Shown one piece after another: positions 1 to 9,303 of a DNA stretch of 64,000 nt. The translations under genes and the position numbers were made by a program. The number at the start of each line of letters is the position of its first letter. The first letter of the stretch is position 1. A model generated the notes under the pieces. The model did no database searches, was not told where the DNA came from, and worked only from the letters and a program-made list of their open reading frames with translations. Source of the DNA: Grimontia celer. GTDB taxonomy: Bacteria; Pseudomonadota; Gammaproteobacteria; Enterobacterales; Vibrionaceae. The DNA lies in contig NZ_FIZX01000001.1 of assembly GCF_900055185.1 (NCBI RefSeq), positions 1,178,001 to 1,242,000 of the forward strand, given 5' to 3'.

Positions 1-2
1 TT

Positions 3-1460
3 GAGGCGCTTAAATCGTTCAATCGTGAAGAGTGGATGGAAGTGCACGCAGAAGTGACTTTCAAATCAAAGAAAGGCCCTGCGAAGTGCGAAAGTCAGTT
101 TTTCGGTTTCGATAATGACCGTCGTGTTCTGGAAACGGCTAAAGCAAACGCCCGTCGTGCTGGCGTAGCTGACCTGATTCAGTTTGAGTTAGGTGACGCA
201 GCGGAACTGATGCGACCAGAAGGCTTCGGAGAGGGCAATATCATCTGTAACCCTCCATACGGTGAGCGTCTGGGGACTACGCCAGGTCTTATCGCGCTAT
301 ACACTCAGCTTGGCGTTCAATTGAAAAGCCAATTTAAAGGCTCTATAGCATCCATCTACTCGGGTTCTGACGAGTTGCTGAGCTGCTTGCGCATGCGAGC
401 TGATAATACTTACAAGCTTCGTAATGGCGCGCTTGATTGTGTGATGAAGACTTATCACATCACCGCTCGCGGTGAGGTGACAACGTCACAGGGTGAGCCA
501 GCGCCGGTCGCAGATGTTGCGCCTGAATTCACCAACCGTCTTCGCAAAAACATTAAGAAACTGGATAAATGGGCGAAACAACAAGGTGTTGAATGTTACC
601 GTCTATACGATTCAGACCTGCCTGAGTATAACGCGGCGATAGACCGCTACAGCGACAACATTGTTATTCAGGAATATGCGCCACCTAAAACCGTTCCAGA
701 AGAGAAAGCACGTCGTCGTCTGCTGGACATGGTTCGCGCAACCATCGCTGTAACTGGCGTGAATGCCAACAATGTGGTTCTGAAAACCCGAGAGAAGCAG
801 AAAGGTACCAACCAGTACGAGAAGTTAGGTGAAGCCAAGCGCTTTATGAAGGTTCATGAGTACGGTGTGACGCTGGAAGTGAATCTCTATGATTATCTCG
901 ATACGGGTCTGTTTCTGGATCACCGCTATACACGCAAAATGTTGGGTGAAAAAGCGAAAGGTAAAGATTTCCTCAACCTGTTTGCTTACACCGGTACAGC
1001 GACCGTTCACGCGGCTGTAGGTGGTGCTAAATCTACGACAACGGTAGATATGTCGAAGACCTATCTTGCTTGGGCAGAGCGCAACATGAAGCTTAACGGC
1101 AAAGTAGGGCGCCAGCACATGTTTGAGCAAGCTGACTGTTTGAAGTGGCTGTCGTTGGCAAAAGGCCAATATGATCTGATTTTTATCGATCCGCCGACCT
1201 TCTCTAATTCTAAGCGAATGCTCGATACGTTTGATGTCCAACGTGATCACATCAAACTGATGACAGAGCTTAAGCGCCTGCTACGTGAAGGCGGAGAAAT
1301 CGTCTTCTCTAACAACAAGCGTAACTTCAAAATGGATGTTGACGCGTTGGCAGAGCTGGGCCTTCAAGCTCTGAACATCACAAACCGCTCAATCCCGATG
1401 GACTTTGAGCGTAACAAACAGATTCACAACTGTTGGATTATCACACACAAGGAAGGTTAA
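3..1460 (+). CDS. rlmL: 23S rRNA methyltransferase RlmL/RlmK, C-terminal part (5' end outside window)
   Basis: The reading frame is open from the left edge, so this is the 3' two-thirds of a gene of about 700 codons. The fragment carries the NPPY motif of an N2-guanine methyltransferase (NPPYGERLG, about 80 residues in) and then a second Rossmann methyltransferase domain ([16 protein letters not shown], followed by DPPTF). This is the arrangement of the fused RlmKL enzyme that makes m2G2445 and m7G2069 in 23S rRNA (E. coli numbering). The stop codon overlaps the next start (TAATG), implying coupled translation with the glutaredoxin-like gene. An exact matS site lies inside it at 477-489. Confidence 0.93.
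   Translation, partial: EALKSFNREEWMEVHAEVTFKSKKGPAKCESQFFGFDNDRRVLETAKANARRAGVADLIQFELGDAAELMRPEGFGEGNIICNPPYGERLGTTPGLIALYTQLGVQLKSQFKGSIASIYSGSDELLSCLRMRADNTYKLRNGALDCVMKTYHITARGEVTTSQGEPAPVADVAPEFTNRLRKNIKKLDKWAKQQGVECYRLYDSDLPEYNAAIDRYSDNIVIQEYAPPKTVPEEKARRRLLDMVRATIAVTGVNANNVVLKTREKQKGTNQYEKLGEAKRFMKVHEYGVTLEVNLYDYLDTGLFLDHRYTRKMLGEKAKGKDFLNLFAYTGTATVHAAVGGAKSTTTVDMSKTYLAWAERNMKLNGKVGRQHMFEQADCLKWLSLAKGQYDLIFIDPPTFSNSKRMLDTFDVQRDHIKLMTELKRLLREGGEIVFSNNKRNFKMDVDALAELGLQALNITNRSIPMDFERNKQIHNCWIITHKEG
477..489. promoter_or_regulatory. matS site (MatP binding)
   Basis: GTGACAACGTCAC matches the matS consensus GTGACRNYGTCAC exactly. It lies inside rlmL. MatP, encoded at 8537, binds such sites to organise the terminus macrodomain. 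Confidence 0.85.
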
Positions 1461-1714
1461 TGGCCTTAATCCTCTACAGCACGGAAGGGTGTCACTTATG
1501 TGAAGAGGCATTGGCGCTATATCAGGCAGCGGGTAAAACCGCTGCCTTGCGCGTTGTAGACATAGCGTTTGATGACGCACTGTTTAAGCGTTACGGCGTC
1601 ACTATTCCGGTGCTTTCTCTCCAAAATAATGACGGCTCAGTCGACGATGAACTGGGCTGGCCATTCGATTCTTCAGCTTTAAACATTTGGTTAGTAAAAC
1701 ATGGCATTGATTAA
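1460..1714 (+). CDS. Glutaredoxin-family (DUF836-like) small thioredoxin-fold protein
   Basis: This is an 84-residue protein beginning [15 protein letters not shown] chose the ATG that overlaps the rlmL stop (TAATG, with GGAAGG upstream) over the longer frame, because the beta-strand and CxxC motif then start at residue 3 as in the family. The CHLC motif near residue 11 and the cis-proline TIPVLSL near residue 53 are the thioredoxin-fold hallmarks. It sits between rlmL and uup and overlaps uup by 14 nt, so the three are probably one operon. The physiological partner is unknown. Confidence 0.85.
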   Translation: MALILYSTEGCHLCEEALALYQAAGKTAALRVVDIAFDDALFKRYGVTIPVLSLQNNDGSVDDELGWPFDSSALNIWLVKHGID

Positions 1715-3620
1715 CATCACTAACGCACAACTGGCTTATGGTGATAACCCGTTGCTGGATGGCGCAGAGTTTATCCTGCAGCAGGGTGAACGGGTTTGTT
1801 TGGTTGGGCGTAATGGCGCTGGTAAATCAACCTTAATGAAGGTGATTCATGGCAACGTCCAACTTGATGACGGCAGCATTAACCGCCAACAAGATCTGAA
1901 GGTTTCCCGCTTAGAGCAGGATCCTCCGCGAGACGCAGAGGGAAGTGTTGTTGATTATGTCGCTGAGGGATTGGCAGAAGTCGGTGCGCAACTCAAAGAG
2001 TATCACGACCTTCTGGGCTTAATTGAGCATGATCCAAGCGAGAAGAACATTAATCGCTTGGCACGCGTGCAGGAACAATTGGAGCATTCAGGCGCGTGGC
2101 GTTTCGAGAACCAACTGACCACCGTATTGGGCGCATTGAAACTGGATGGCACTAAAAAGCTTTCCGAGCTCTCAGGTGGCTGGCAGCGCAAAGCGGCACT
2201 GGCTCGCGCGCTGGTGTGTGATCCAGACGTTCTGCTGCTTGATGAGCCAACCAACCACCTTGATGTGGCGACTATCATCTGGCTGGAAACCTTCCTGAAA
2301 GATTTCAAAGGTGCCATCGTCTTCATCTCGCACGATCGCGCTTTTATCCGTTCTATGGCAACCCGTATTGTCGATTTAGATCGTGGCCAACTGACATCCT
2401 GGCCGGGCGACTACGAGAAGTATCTCGAAGGCAAGGAAGAGATGTTGCGCGTGGAAGCCGAGCAGAATGCCGAATTTGATAAGAAACTGGCTCAGGAAGA
2501 AACCTGGATTCGCCAGGGCATCAAAGCACGCCGTACCCGCAATGAAGGCCGTGTGCGCGCTCTGAAACAGCTTCGTCGTGAGCGTGCAGATCGCGTAGAA
2601 GTGCAGGGCAATGCAAACATTCAACTGGATGAAGCTGTGCGCTCGGGCAAGATTGTGTTTGAAGCCAGTGACATCGACTATCACTGGGATGGTAAAAAGA
2701 TCATCGGTGATTTCAGTTTCAATGTAATGCGTGGTGACCGTATCGCGCTGATCGGCCCCAATGGCTGTGGTAAAAGCACGCTTTTGAAGCTGATGCTGGA
2801 AAAAATCGCTCCAGATTCAGGTAAGTTCCATGTGGGTACCAAGTTGGAAGTGGCTTACTTTGACCAGTACCGCGAAAAACTGGATCCGGAAAAGACGGTT
2901 ATTGACAACCTGGCTGAAGGAAAAATGGAAGTAGAAGTAGGGGGCCGTAAGCGACATGTGCTCGGTTACCTGCAAGACTTCTTATTCCATCCACGCCGTG
3001 CCCGTACGCCGGTAAAAGCGCTGTCAGGTGGCGAGAAGAACAGGCTTCTGTTGGCACGAATTTTTCTAAAGCCCTGCAACCTTTTGGTACTCGATGAACC
3101 AACCAACGATTTGGACATCGAAACTCTGGAACTTTTGGAAGAATTGCTTGCCAATTATCAGGGTACGTTACTGTTGGTGAGCCACGATCGTCAGTTCGTC
3201 GACAATACCGTTACCCATAGCTGGATTTTTGAAGGCGATGGTGTCATCCGTAAATTCGTTGGTGGCTATCACGATGCGATGCAGCAACGTGAGAACTACC
3301 TAAAGACCATCGAGTCAGAAAAGCCGAAAGCGAAGGAAGCTCCAAAGGAAGAAGCGCCTAAAAAACAGGCAAATAACAATAAGCCGGGCAAAAAACTGTC
3401 TTACAAGTTGCAAAGAGAGCTTGAAGCACTTCCACAGCTTATTGAAAACCTAGAGAATGAAATCGCGCAAATACAGGAATCGGTAAACGATCCTGCGTTC
3501 TTCCAGAAAAGTACGGAAGAAACACAGCCTGTCCTGCAGCGTTTGAGCGACGCAGAAGCTGAGTTGGAAACCGCCTTTGAAAGATGGGAAGAACTCGAAG
3601 AGATGCAAAAGGAATCGTAA
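1701..3620 (+). CDS. uup: ABC-F family ATPase Uup
   Basis: The 639-residue protein has two ABC cassettes. The first Walker A is GRNGAGKST (about residue 36) with signature LSGGWQRK and Walker B LLLDEPTNHLD. The second is GPNGCGKST (about residue 350) with LSGGEKNR and LVLDEPTNDLD. A charged linker separates the cassettes, and the C-terminal 90 residues are a Lys/Glu-rich coiled coil, the DNA/ribosome-binding tail typical of Uup. There are no membrane segments, as in ABC-F translation factors. Length matches E. coli Uup (635). Start and stop overlap both neighbours, so the operon with rlmL is tight. Confidence 0.95.
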   Translation: MALINITNAQLAYGDNPLLDGAEFILQQGERVCLVGRNGAGKSTLMKVIHGNVQLDDGSINRQQDLKVSRLEQDPPRDAEGSVVDYVAEGLAEVGAQLKEYHDLLGLIEHDPSEKNINRLARVQEQLEHSGAWRFENQLTTVLGALKLDGTKKLSELSGGWQRKAALARALVCDPDVLLLDEPTNHLDVATIIWLETFLKDFKGAIVFISHDRAFIRSMATRIVDLDRGQLTSWPGDYEKYLEGKEEMLRVEAEQNAEFDKKLAQEETWIRQGIKARRTRNEGRVRALKQLRRERADRVEVQGNANIQLDEAVRSGKIVFEASDIDYHWDGKKIIGDFSFNVMRGDRIALIGPNGCGKSTLLKLMLEKIAPDSGKFHVGTKLEVAYFDQYREKLDPEKTVIDNLAEGKMEVEVGGRKRHVLGYLQDFLFHPRRARTPVKALSGGEKNRLLLARIFLKPCNLLVLDEPTNDLDIETLELLEELLANYQGTLLLVSHDRQFVDNTVTHSWIFEGDGVIRKFVGGYHDAMQQRENYLKTIESEKPKAKEAPKEEAPKKQANNNKPGKKLSYKLQRELEALPQLIENLENEIAQIQESVNDPAFFQKSTEETQPVLQRLSDAEAELETAFERWEELEEMQKES

Positions 3621-5455
3621 TGCAGTTCAACAAATTCAAACTATCAGCTATCGCACTTGCTGTGGCTGGTATCCCTGCGGTAGCAAATGCTGCCCTGTAC
3701 CAAGTCCAGTTGATGGATGCACCTTCAAGTAATTCATCTCAAACAACAGCAATTTCTTCTGATTCATCGAAGGTTTCTGTTGAAGGTTTGAGTGGTCCGG
3801 TTGGTCTGAACTACTCAGAAGAACTGCCCTATATGGTAGATGTCGAGCATTTCATTAACAGTCAGGACGATCTGTACCGGTACTGCCGCGATTTTCTGGG
3901 TTACAACACCTGTGAAGAGTGGGCTGATGAAAGATGGTACGGTGTTCAAGCTACCGGGGCTGTCTGTGATAGTGAAGATAGTACGCAAAACTGCCTTGGT
4001 GGTTTGAAGAAAGAAATTGATGCATGGAGTAATGGCTTCAGCAGCAATAGTGTTGCCACAGTAAACGGAACGTCTGTTAATCCTTTTGGTAATGGTGTTA
4101 ATGGCACTGAACCTCCGGGTAGTCCAGATCCCGCGTCGACCAATGTAGTTGTTAACTCTGTGACAGATGGAGGCGTTCCAGTTGGTGCTTCAAGTGGTCC
4201 TTACACCAACTCTGGCGCTATTCACGCACGAGCATTCCAACGCAGAGGCTTTTACGGAGAAGCTGAAATGTTGCCTCCATCAGGTTCAAGCACAGTCATA
4301 GAAGCGATTGGACAAACCAACGCCAACGGCGTAATTGAAGCAGCAAGTCAGACTATTGTTTTTGGCTCAGCTTCAGTAGCAAACATGGCTGATGTGGGTA
4401 ACGGAAATAAAGTTCCTGAAGACACTGGTCTAGCAAATCTTTCAAGCTGTGCAACTAACCTGAATTACTCGGATCGCGCTTGCCAGTACTTCCAATTTGC
4501 CAATCAGGCTTCTATTTGGTTGGCATCAGGCTCTGGTGCGGCTGATGCCGTCAATGCTTTTGCTATTGCAGATTTTCCAAATGGAGCGACGGGCAACACT
4601 GACGATACCGCGCAGGGCAGCGTAAATGCAGCTGCTATTGTAAGTAACAGTGCCCCAACCATGGTTGGTTTTAACACTTATAACGACAGTGGCTTTTATG
4701 CACGAGCTGTAAAATACACACCAGTTGCCGACTTCGCTACCTGTATAACAGGAACAACCAAACGCTGCTGGGATATGTCGCTGATACCTGGTGTCGATAT
4801 TCGTCAGAGCGGAGACATCATTTATCAATACACCGAAGCGACTGATATTAACAGTAGTGGCGTTGTTGTTGGGGTAGCAAAGAATGCACGCCTGAATAAC
4901 GGTGCTTATGCAGAAACCGTATTCGTTAACAATGGCAGTTCCACCACGCTTCTGGGTACGTCACAGAGTGCTCTGTTCTTTAACGGGTACAACGCGACTG
5001 CTGCCGCTATCAACGACAATAACGAGCTGGTCGGTAAGGTTGATATCGAGAATTCACGTGATCGATCACGTCGTCAACGTGGCTACATCTATGCGCACGG
5101 TACACTGAGTGCGGACTTTGACGGCACTCGTGGTTGGCGTCTGGACGATTTGACTAACGATGACAATCCGACCGGAAATGCTAACCAGTTCCGTATTGCC
5201 GAAGCATTTGATATTGCAGCAAATGGCGATATTGCCGCTTCAGCTTTCTACTGTGCTGGTGGATATAGCTCAGTAGCGCATAATGCAAGATGTAACGGAA
5301 CCGAAGAGCTGGTAGCTGTAAAACTGGTTCGCCAGTCGGGTGATATTTCTCCTCGTCCAGAAGAAAGAAATGTTATCGAACGTAGCGGTGGTGGTATGGG
5401 TGCACTAGGTCTCGGCCTATTGGCACTGGGCGGAATTTTCCGCCGTAAAAAGTAA
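3620..5455 (+). CDS. DUF3466-family secreted protein with GlyGly-CTERM tail
   Basis: The start used is the ATG overlapping the uup stop (TAATG), which gives an N-terminal signal peptide ending AVANA|A and a 611-residue product. The body is rich in Asn, Ser and Gly, with no recognised catalytic motif. The last 25 residues run Gly-Gly-Gly, a hydrophobic stretch and then RRKK. This is the GlyGly-CTERM signal that rhombosortase cleaves in Vibrio and Shewanella before type II secretion. Vibrios carry a DUF3466 protein at this position between uup and rmf. Function unknown; probably cell-surface or periplasmic. Confidence 0.85.
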   Translation: MQFNKFKLSAIALAVAGIPAVANAALYQVQLMDAPSSNSSQTTAISSDSSKVSVEGLSGPVGLNYSEELPYMVDVEHFINSQDDLYRYCRDFLGYNTCEEWADERWYGVQATGAVCDSEDSTQNCLGGLKKEIDAWSNGFSSNSVATVNGTSVNPFGNGVNGTEPPGSPDPASTNVVVNSVTDGGVPVGASSGPYTNSGAIHARAFQRRGFYGEAEMLPPSGSSTVIEAIGQTNANGVIEAASQTIVFGSASVANMADVGNGNKVPEDTGLANLSSCATNLNYSDRACQYFQFANQASIWLASGSGAADAVNAFAIADFPNGATGNTDDTAQGSVNAAAIVSNSAPTMVGFNTYNDSGFYARAVKYTPVADFATCITGTTKRCWDMSLIPGVDIRQSGDIIYQYTEATDINSSGVVVGVAKNARLNNGAYAETVFVNNGSSTTLLGTSQSALFFNGYNATAAAINDNNELVGKVDIENSRDRSRRQRGYIYAHGTLSADFDGTRGWRLDDLTNDDNPTGNANQFRIAEAFDIAANGDIAASAFYCAGGYSSVAHNARCNGTEELVAVKLVRQSGDISPRPEERNVIERSGGGMGALGLGLLALGGIFRRKK

Positions 5456-5466
5456 TTTCACTTTCT

Positions 5467-5503
5467 GGCTCATCTTCACAAATTTCTGTTGGATGAGCCT
5501 TTC
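5467..5503 (+). terminator. Rho-independent terminator after the DUF3466 gene
   Basis: The inverted repeat GGCTCATC / GATGAGCC has a 17-nt loop and is followed by a short T-rich stretch 12 nt past the stop codon. Confidence 0.6.
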
Positions 5504-5620
5504 GATGCTTGATTATTTATTAACCATGCGTGAATCTTAATTGGTGAGGGTCATAAAAGATCAACTTGAATGAAACCTCACTGAAAAGATACAACCATCT
5601 TAGGATAAGAGGGCGAATAT

Positions 5621-5791
5621 ATGAAAAGACAGAAGCGAGATCGTTTAGAGCGAGCACAGGCGAAAGGCTACCAAGCTGGTGTAAACGGTCGATCCTCTGA
5701 GACATGTCCCTATCAAGCCATGGACGCGCGCAGCCAATGGCTAGGAGGTTGGCGCGAAGGCAGAGATACGAAAGTATCGATGTTGAAGTAA
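5621..5791 (+). CDS. rmf: Ribosome modulation factor
   Basis: The 56-residue basic protein begins MKRQKRDRLERAQAKGYQAG. The E. coli protein is 55 residues with the same KRQKRDRLERAxxxGYQAG opening and a WLGGWREGR-like C-terminal half, both visible here. Rmf dimerises 70S ribosomes into inactive 100S particles in stationary phase. It has its own upstream gap of 165 nt, a TAAGAGGG ribosome-binding region and its own terminator, so it is a single-gene unit. It sits next to fabA as in Enterobacteriaceae and vibrios. Confidence 0.95.
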   Translation: MKRQKRDRLERAQAKGYQAGVNGRSSETCPYQAMDARSQWLGGWREGRDTKVSMLK

Positions 5792-5821
5792 CTTTTTAAC
5801 CCACACATAAACCTACACATG

Positions 5822-5847
5822 AGCCCCGGTTTACGGGGCTTTTGTTT
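5822..5847 (+). terminator. rmf terminator
   Basis: The perfect stem AGCCCCG / CGGGGCT with a 5-nt loop is followed by TTTTGTTT, 30 nt after the rmf stop. Confidence 0.88.
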
Positions 5848-5851
5848 AACC

Positions 5852-5869
5852 TTTAATGCACTATAACTT
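5852..5869 (+). repeat. 18-bp intergenic motif, copy 1 of 3
   Basis: TTTAATGCACTATAACTT lies directly after the rmf terminator. It is identical to the copy at 14610 and differs by one base from the copy at 17564. All three sit just downstream of a gene end. Function unknown. Confidence 0.7.
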
Positions 5870-5959
5870 GTTTATGTGGTTCAAAATGCTCTACTCCAAT
5901 AGGGGGCGTTTAGACAGAGCTTATCGCTGGGGAGAAAAAGGAAAGTAAGGCGTATAGAG

Positions 5960-5985
5960 AACAAAAAACCGCCCGGAGGCGGTTT
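5960..5985 (-). terminator. fabA terminator
   Basis: The stem AAACCGCC / GGCGGTTT with a 4-nt loop lies 25 nt beyond the fabA stop. Read on the - strand it is followed by a run of T (A-tract at 5963-5968 on the + strand). Confidence 0.85.
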
Positions 5986-6009
5986 GGAATTTGGCGTGTC
6001 GATGACGAC

Positions 6010-6528
6010 TTAGAAAGAAGAGGTGTCTTGGAACAAACCAACTTTCAGGTCTTTCGCTACGTAGATTTCTTTGCCATCTACCAATACGCGGCCGTCAGCC
6101 AGACCCATCACGAGTTTGCGGTTAATAACGCGCTTCATCTGGATTTCATACGTCACTTTCTTCGCGGTAGGCAGAATTTGACCGGTAAATTTCACTTCGC
6201 CCACACCCAGTGCACGACCTTTACCTTCACCGCCAGACCAACCGAGGAAGAAACCTACCAGTTGCCACATCGCGTCAAGACCAAGACAACCAGGCATCAC
6301 TGGGTCGCCAGGGAAGTGGCAGTCGAAGAACCACAGGTCTGGAGTGATATCTAGTTCAGCGATGATAAAGCCTTTGCCATGGTCACCACCTTCGTCCGTG
6401 ATGTTTGCAATGCGGTCCATCATCAGCATGTTAGGTGCTGGTAGCTGTGGACGACCTGGTCCGAAAAGCTCTCCTTGGCTAGAGGCTAGGAGGTCGTCTC
6501 TGTCATAAGAGTGGCGTTTCATTAGCAT
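6010..6528 (-). CDS. fabA: 3-hydroxydecanoyl-[ACP] dehydratase/isomerase FabA
   Basis: The 172-residue product equals the E. coli length. It catalyses dehydration of 3-hydroxydecanoyl-ACP and trans-2/cis-3 isomerisation, the branch point to unsaturated fatty acids. The hot-dog fold signature is clear: [18 protein letters not shown], then [20 protein letters not shown] with the catalytic His (residue ~71) and Asp (~85), and [11 protein letters not shown] start at the ATG seven bases after AGGAG rather than at an upstream in-frame codon, which matches the family's N-terminus. A FabR-like operator lies 34 bp upstream. Confidence 0.96.
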   Translation of the reverse strand: MLMKRHSYDRDDLLASSQGELFGPGRPQLPAPNMLMMDRIANITDEGGDHGKGFIIAELDITPDLWFFDCHFPGDPVMPGCLGLDAMWQLVGFFLGWSGGEGKGRALGVGEVKFTGQILPTAKKVTYEIQMKRVINRKLVMGLADGRVLVDGKEIYVAKDLKVGLFQDTSSF

Positions 6529-6561
6529 TAAACTGCTCCTGCAAAAAGTTAGGAGCAGATT

Positions 6562-6579
6562 AGCGTACACGTGTAAGCT
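6562..6579. promoter_or_regulatory. FabR-type operator upstream of fabA
   Basis: AGCGTACACGTGTAAGCT is an 18-bp near-palindrome. From memory it closely matches the FabR operator of enterobacterial fabA/fabB (AGCGTACA...TGT..GCT). Its position just upstream of the fabA start fits repression of unsaturated fatty-acid synthesis. Confidence 0.7.
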
Positions 6580-6591
6580 AAACAACTCGGA

Positions 6592-8340
6592 TCAGTTGTG
6601 GTTTAACCAGTGTTTAAGCTTATTTATTAAGGATGTGTGACGGGTCTCACCGTGATGAAAAACATCTATTCTTTGGGCGATCTTCCCGAGAAGTGTCTCA
6701 GTTTCAACGCCATCTTCTTCATTCTCATCACCACTAAACGGTAGGCCAGTGATCAGTGGGAAAGCTTCCTCTACATGCTCGACGGCCCAGATATGGAATT
6801 TACCGGCGCGGATTGCTTCAGTGACGTCTTTACTCAAACACAGTGCATTGAGGTTAGTCTTCGGCAAAATCACGCCCTGATCGCCGCTGAGGCCGCGGTG
6901 CTCACAGATGTGATAGAAGCCTTCGATTTTCTCATTGATGCCGCCAACGGCCTGTACGCGACCGAATTGGTCAACAGCACCAGTAATGGCAATGCTCTGA
7001 TTGATTGGGGTTTGAGACAGGGCACTGACAAATGCACAAAGCTCAGCGAGAGAAGCGCTGTCGCCATCTACTTCACAGTAAGACTGCTCAAACACTATGG
7101 ATGCGGAATATGGCAAAGGCTCGTCCAAATCCAGCGCAGCGCTAACGAACGCCTGCATGATCATCATCCCTTTGGCGTGAATGTTACCACCGAGCTCTGC
7201 TTTACGCTCAACGTCAGCAATGTCGCCGTCACCAAAGTGGACCACACAAGAAATACGAGCGGGCTCACCGTAAGCCATCGGGTGGCCCGGCATTTCAATC
7301 ACTGTCAGGCCGTTGACCTGACCTATATGTTCGCCGCGGGTATCAATGAATACCTGACCTTTATGAATGTCATCAACTGCGCGCAATGGCAGGTAAGATT
7401 CTCTGAAGTATTTAGCCTCGATAGCCGCATCAACATCTGCTGCCACAATGGTCTCGCCAGTACTTTGGTAGTCTGCTTCACGCAACAAGGTTTGCGTCCA
7501 GAGCGGGCAGAGCGGCAACCTTTCCTGATCTTCGGTATATCTCGCACCAGCCTGCATCACACGTTGAGCGGCTTCTGGATCGAGAGGCTTGATACCGAAA
7601 GCTTGTTGATGACCTTTGAGCACCGACAGGTAGGTACCAACGTTCTCTTCAGTCAGATACATGTCCTGTTCGAATTCGGTGTAGCTTGCCAAACCATGTA
7701 ATTCAGGTTCGCCAGCTTCAAAGTCAGACATCAATGCGCGATCGCCAACGACGATAACTCTGACAGAAATTTCTGAAGGCGGTGGTAGCTCGCAGTAAAC
7801 ATCTGGTTTTGCGCTTTTCCAGCCCAGCTTGTTCGTTGAAAGTAGAGACTTCAATCGGCTCCAAACGTTGGGTTGAGCGAGAATGCAGCCAAGAGAAATG
7901 AGAAGCACGCCGCCATTTGCTTGATGAAGGAGACCATTCACCGTTCGTGACGTTGTCACATCTGAATTGTTCGGATACACTGCGCCAAACAGCTGAACTT
8001 CATCGATATTCTCTGCGATGACCACAGGCATATCATCTGACGGTAGCGCCGCTTTCGTCATGTTCTCGAGCAATTTCAGGTAGTCATAAACATCTGGTGC
8101 TGTCACCAGAAGAAGACGCGGGAAGTGATGCTCATGAACGAGACGTTCAATGCTGCTTTTTAATCTCGGTTGCAATGCACAAGGAGAGGTCGCTTCGATA
8201 GCGGCGTATCGACGAATGTGCGCTTCAACATGAGAAAACTGCGGCACGACGGACTGCCAGGAAACTTCTTGCATACGTTTGGGTATCAACTTTTTCAGTG
8301 TATTAATTACCGATGAGTATAAATGAATACGCTCCTTCAA
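6592..8340 (-). CDS. lonH: Lon-like protease LonH (YcbZ family)
   Basis: The 582-residue protein matches the E. coli YcbZ length (586). The C-terminal third is a Lon-type S16 protease domain with a Ser-Lys dyad: DGDSASLAELCAF (Ser near residue 430) and GINEKIEGFY (Lys near 475). The N-terminal half is a degenerate AAA-like region without a clear Walker A. The gene lies between fabA and matP and is divergent from matP, exactly as in E. coli and vibrios. Its substrates are not known. A matS site lies inside it. Confidence 0.9.
   Translation of the reverse strand: MKERIHLYSSVINTLKKLIPKRMQEVSWQSVVPQFSHVEAHIRRYAAIEATSPCALQPRLKSSIERLVHEHHFPRLLLVTAPDVYDYLKLLENMTKAALPSDDMPVVIAENIDEVQLFGAVYPNNSDVTTSRTVNGLLHQANGGVLLISLGCILAQPNVWSRLKSLLSTNKLGWKSAKPDVYCELPPPSEISVRVIVVGDRALMSDFEAGEPELHGLASYTEFEQDMYLTEENVGTYLSVLKGHQQAFGIKPLDPEAAQRVMQAGARYTEDQERLPLCPLWTQTLLREADYQSTGETIVAADVDAAIEAKYFRESYLPLRAVDDIHKGQVFIDTRGEHIGQVNGLTVIEMPGHPMAYGEPARISCVVHFGDGDIADVERKAELGGNIHAKGMMIMQAFVSAALDLDEPLPYSASIVFEQSYCEVDGDSASLAELCAFVSALSQTPINQSIAITGAVDQFGRVQAVGGINEKIEGFYHICEHRGLSGDQGVILPKTNLNALCLSKDVTEAIRAGKFHIWAVEHVEEAFPLITGLPFSGDENEEDGVETETLLGKIAQRIDVFHHGETRHTSLINKLKHWLNHN
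7947..7959. promoter_or_regulatory. matS site (MatP binding)
   Basis: GTGACGTTGTCAC, an exact match to GTGACRNYGTCAC, inside lonH and about 580 bp from matP itself. Confidence 0.85.
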
Positions 8341-8536
8341 AGTAGCGAAGATAACCAGTTGTCGGTGTTAAAGAAACGAAGTGAATAGAGCCTCGATACA
8401 AAAGAGTTCACTTTTGATGCCCAAGTAGAAAAGATCAAAGAGATACGCAGAGTTGATTTGATTAAAAAGTAAACTACTGTTACGCTGTCACTGTATTTCA
8501 CATTTATTTTGCTCTCAACCAAATAAAACTCGAATT

Positions 8537-8986
8537 ATGAAATATCAACAACTTGAAAACCTCGAAGCCGGATGGAAATGGAGCTATCTGGTCAAAAAGC
8601 ATAAAGAAGGTGCGAACGTTACACGTTATGTCGACACCAGCGAGGTCGAAGCCGTAGTGAAGTCACTGTTAGCGCTCGAACATGAGCCTACAAAAGTGAT
8701 CGAATGGATCGGCGAGCACATGTCCTCAGAGCTTGATACCAAGCTTAAGCAGGCAATTCGTGCGAAGCGTAAGCGTCACTTCAATGCTGAACAAGAACAC
8801 ACGCGCAAAAAGTCGATTGATCTGGACTTCCGAGTTTGGGAAAAATTGTCTTTGAAAGCGCAAGAACTCGATGCAACGCTCTCGGACACGATTGAATACC
8901 TGATTGGTGAAGCTAACCGTTCCCAGAATGCGAACAAGAAAGTCGATGCGCTTAAGAAAGATTTGAGTAGTTTGCTCGACATGTAA
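8537..8986 (+). CDS. matP: Macrodomain Ter protein MatP
   Basis: The 149-residue protein (E. coli: 150) begins MKYQQLENLEAGWKWSYLVKKH, the conserved MatP N-terminal four-helix region. A ribbon-helix-helix segment follows (KKSIDLDFRVWEKLSLKAQEL, about residues 93-113), then a C-terminal coiled coil for tetramer bridging. MatP binds matS sites and compacts the replication terminus. Eight exact matS sites occur in this window, so the protein and its targets are seen together. It is divergent from lonH across a 196-bp gap. Confidence 0.96.
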   Translation: MKYQQLENLEAGWKWSYLVKKHKEGANVTRYVDTSEVEAVVKSLLALEHEPTKVIEWIGEHMSSELDTKLKQAIRAKRKRHFNAEQEHTRKKSIDLDFRVWEKLSLKAQELDATLSDTIEYLIGEANRSQNANKKVDALKKDLSSLLDM

Positions 8987-8989
8987 GGA

Positions 8990-9286
8990 ATGCGCATGGA
9001 GTACTTTCTCGCTGTTAGCTTTATCGCTTTATTCGCTTACCTTTTGGTTGACCGTCCTATTATTCTTATCAAGTTTAAGGACGGTCAGCTTGTTAGTAAG
9101 AAAGGTAAGATTCCGCATGGTTTTCTCCATGACTGTGAAGAAATCAACAAGCGCACACCTTTCTCCGGCACCATTAAGGTTTATCGAAACCGCTTTAATC
9201 CTGCCAAGCTGGTTCTATCAAAAGATATTGACCACAAAGTGCAGCAACGAATCCGCAACGTCTTTCCGCACAAGTCTTTTAAGTAA
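8990..9286 (+). CDS. Small membrane-anchored protein, DUF3634-like
   Basis: The 98-residue protein has one N-terminal membrane segment (residues 5-20, FLAVSFIALFAYLLV). It is followed by a basic cytoplasmic domain ending QQRIRNVFPHKSFK. It resembles the short DUF3634 proteins found in vibrios, a family assignment made from memory. The ATG follows the matP stop by 3 nt with AAGGA just upstream, so it is probably cotranscribed with matP. No function is known. Confidence 0.65.
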   Translation: MRMEYFLAVSFIALFAYLLVDRPIILIKFKDGQLVSKKGKIPHGFLHDCEEINKRTPFSGTIKVYRNRFNPAKLVLSKDIDHKVQQRIRNVFPHKSFK

Positions 9287-9303
9287 TCATCATTTAAGTC
9301 GCC

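Noticed and set aside
6775-7701. 308-codon frame antisense to lonH
   Set aside because: LonH is clearly coding on the other strand with family motifs throughout; the antisense frame has no recognisable features.
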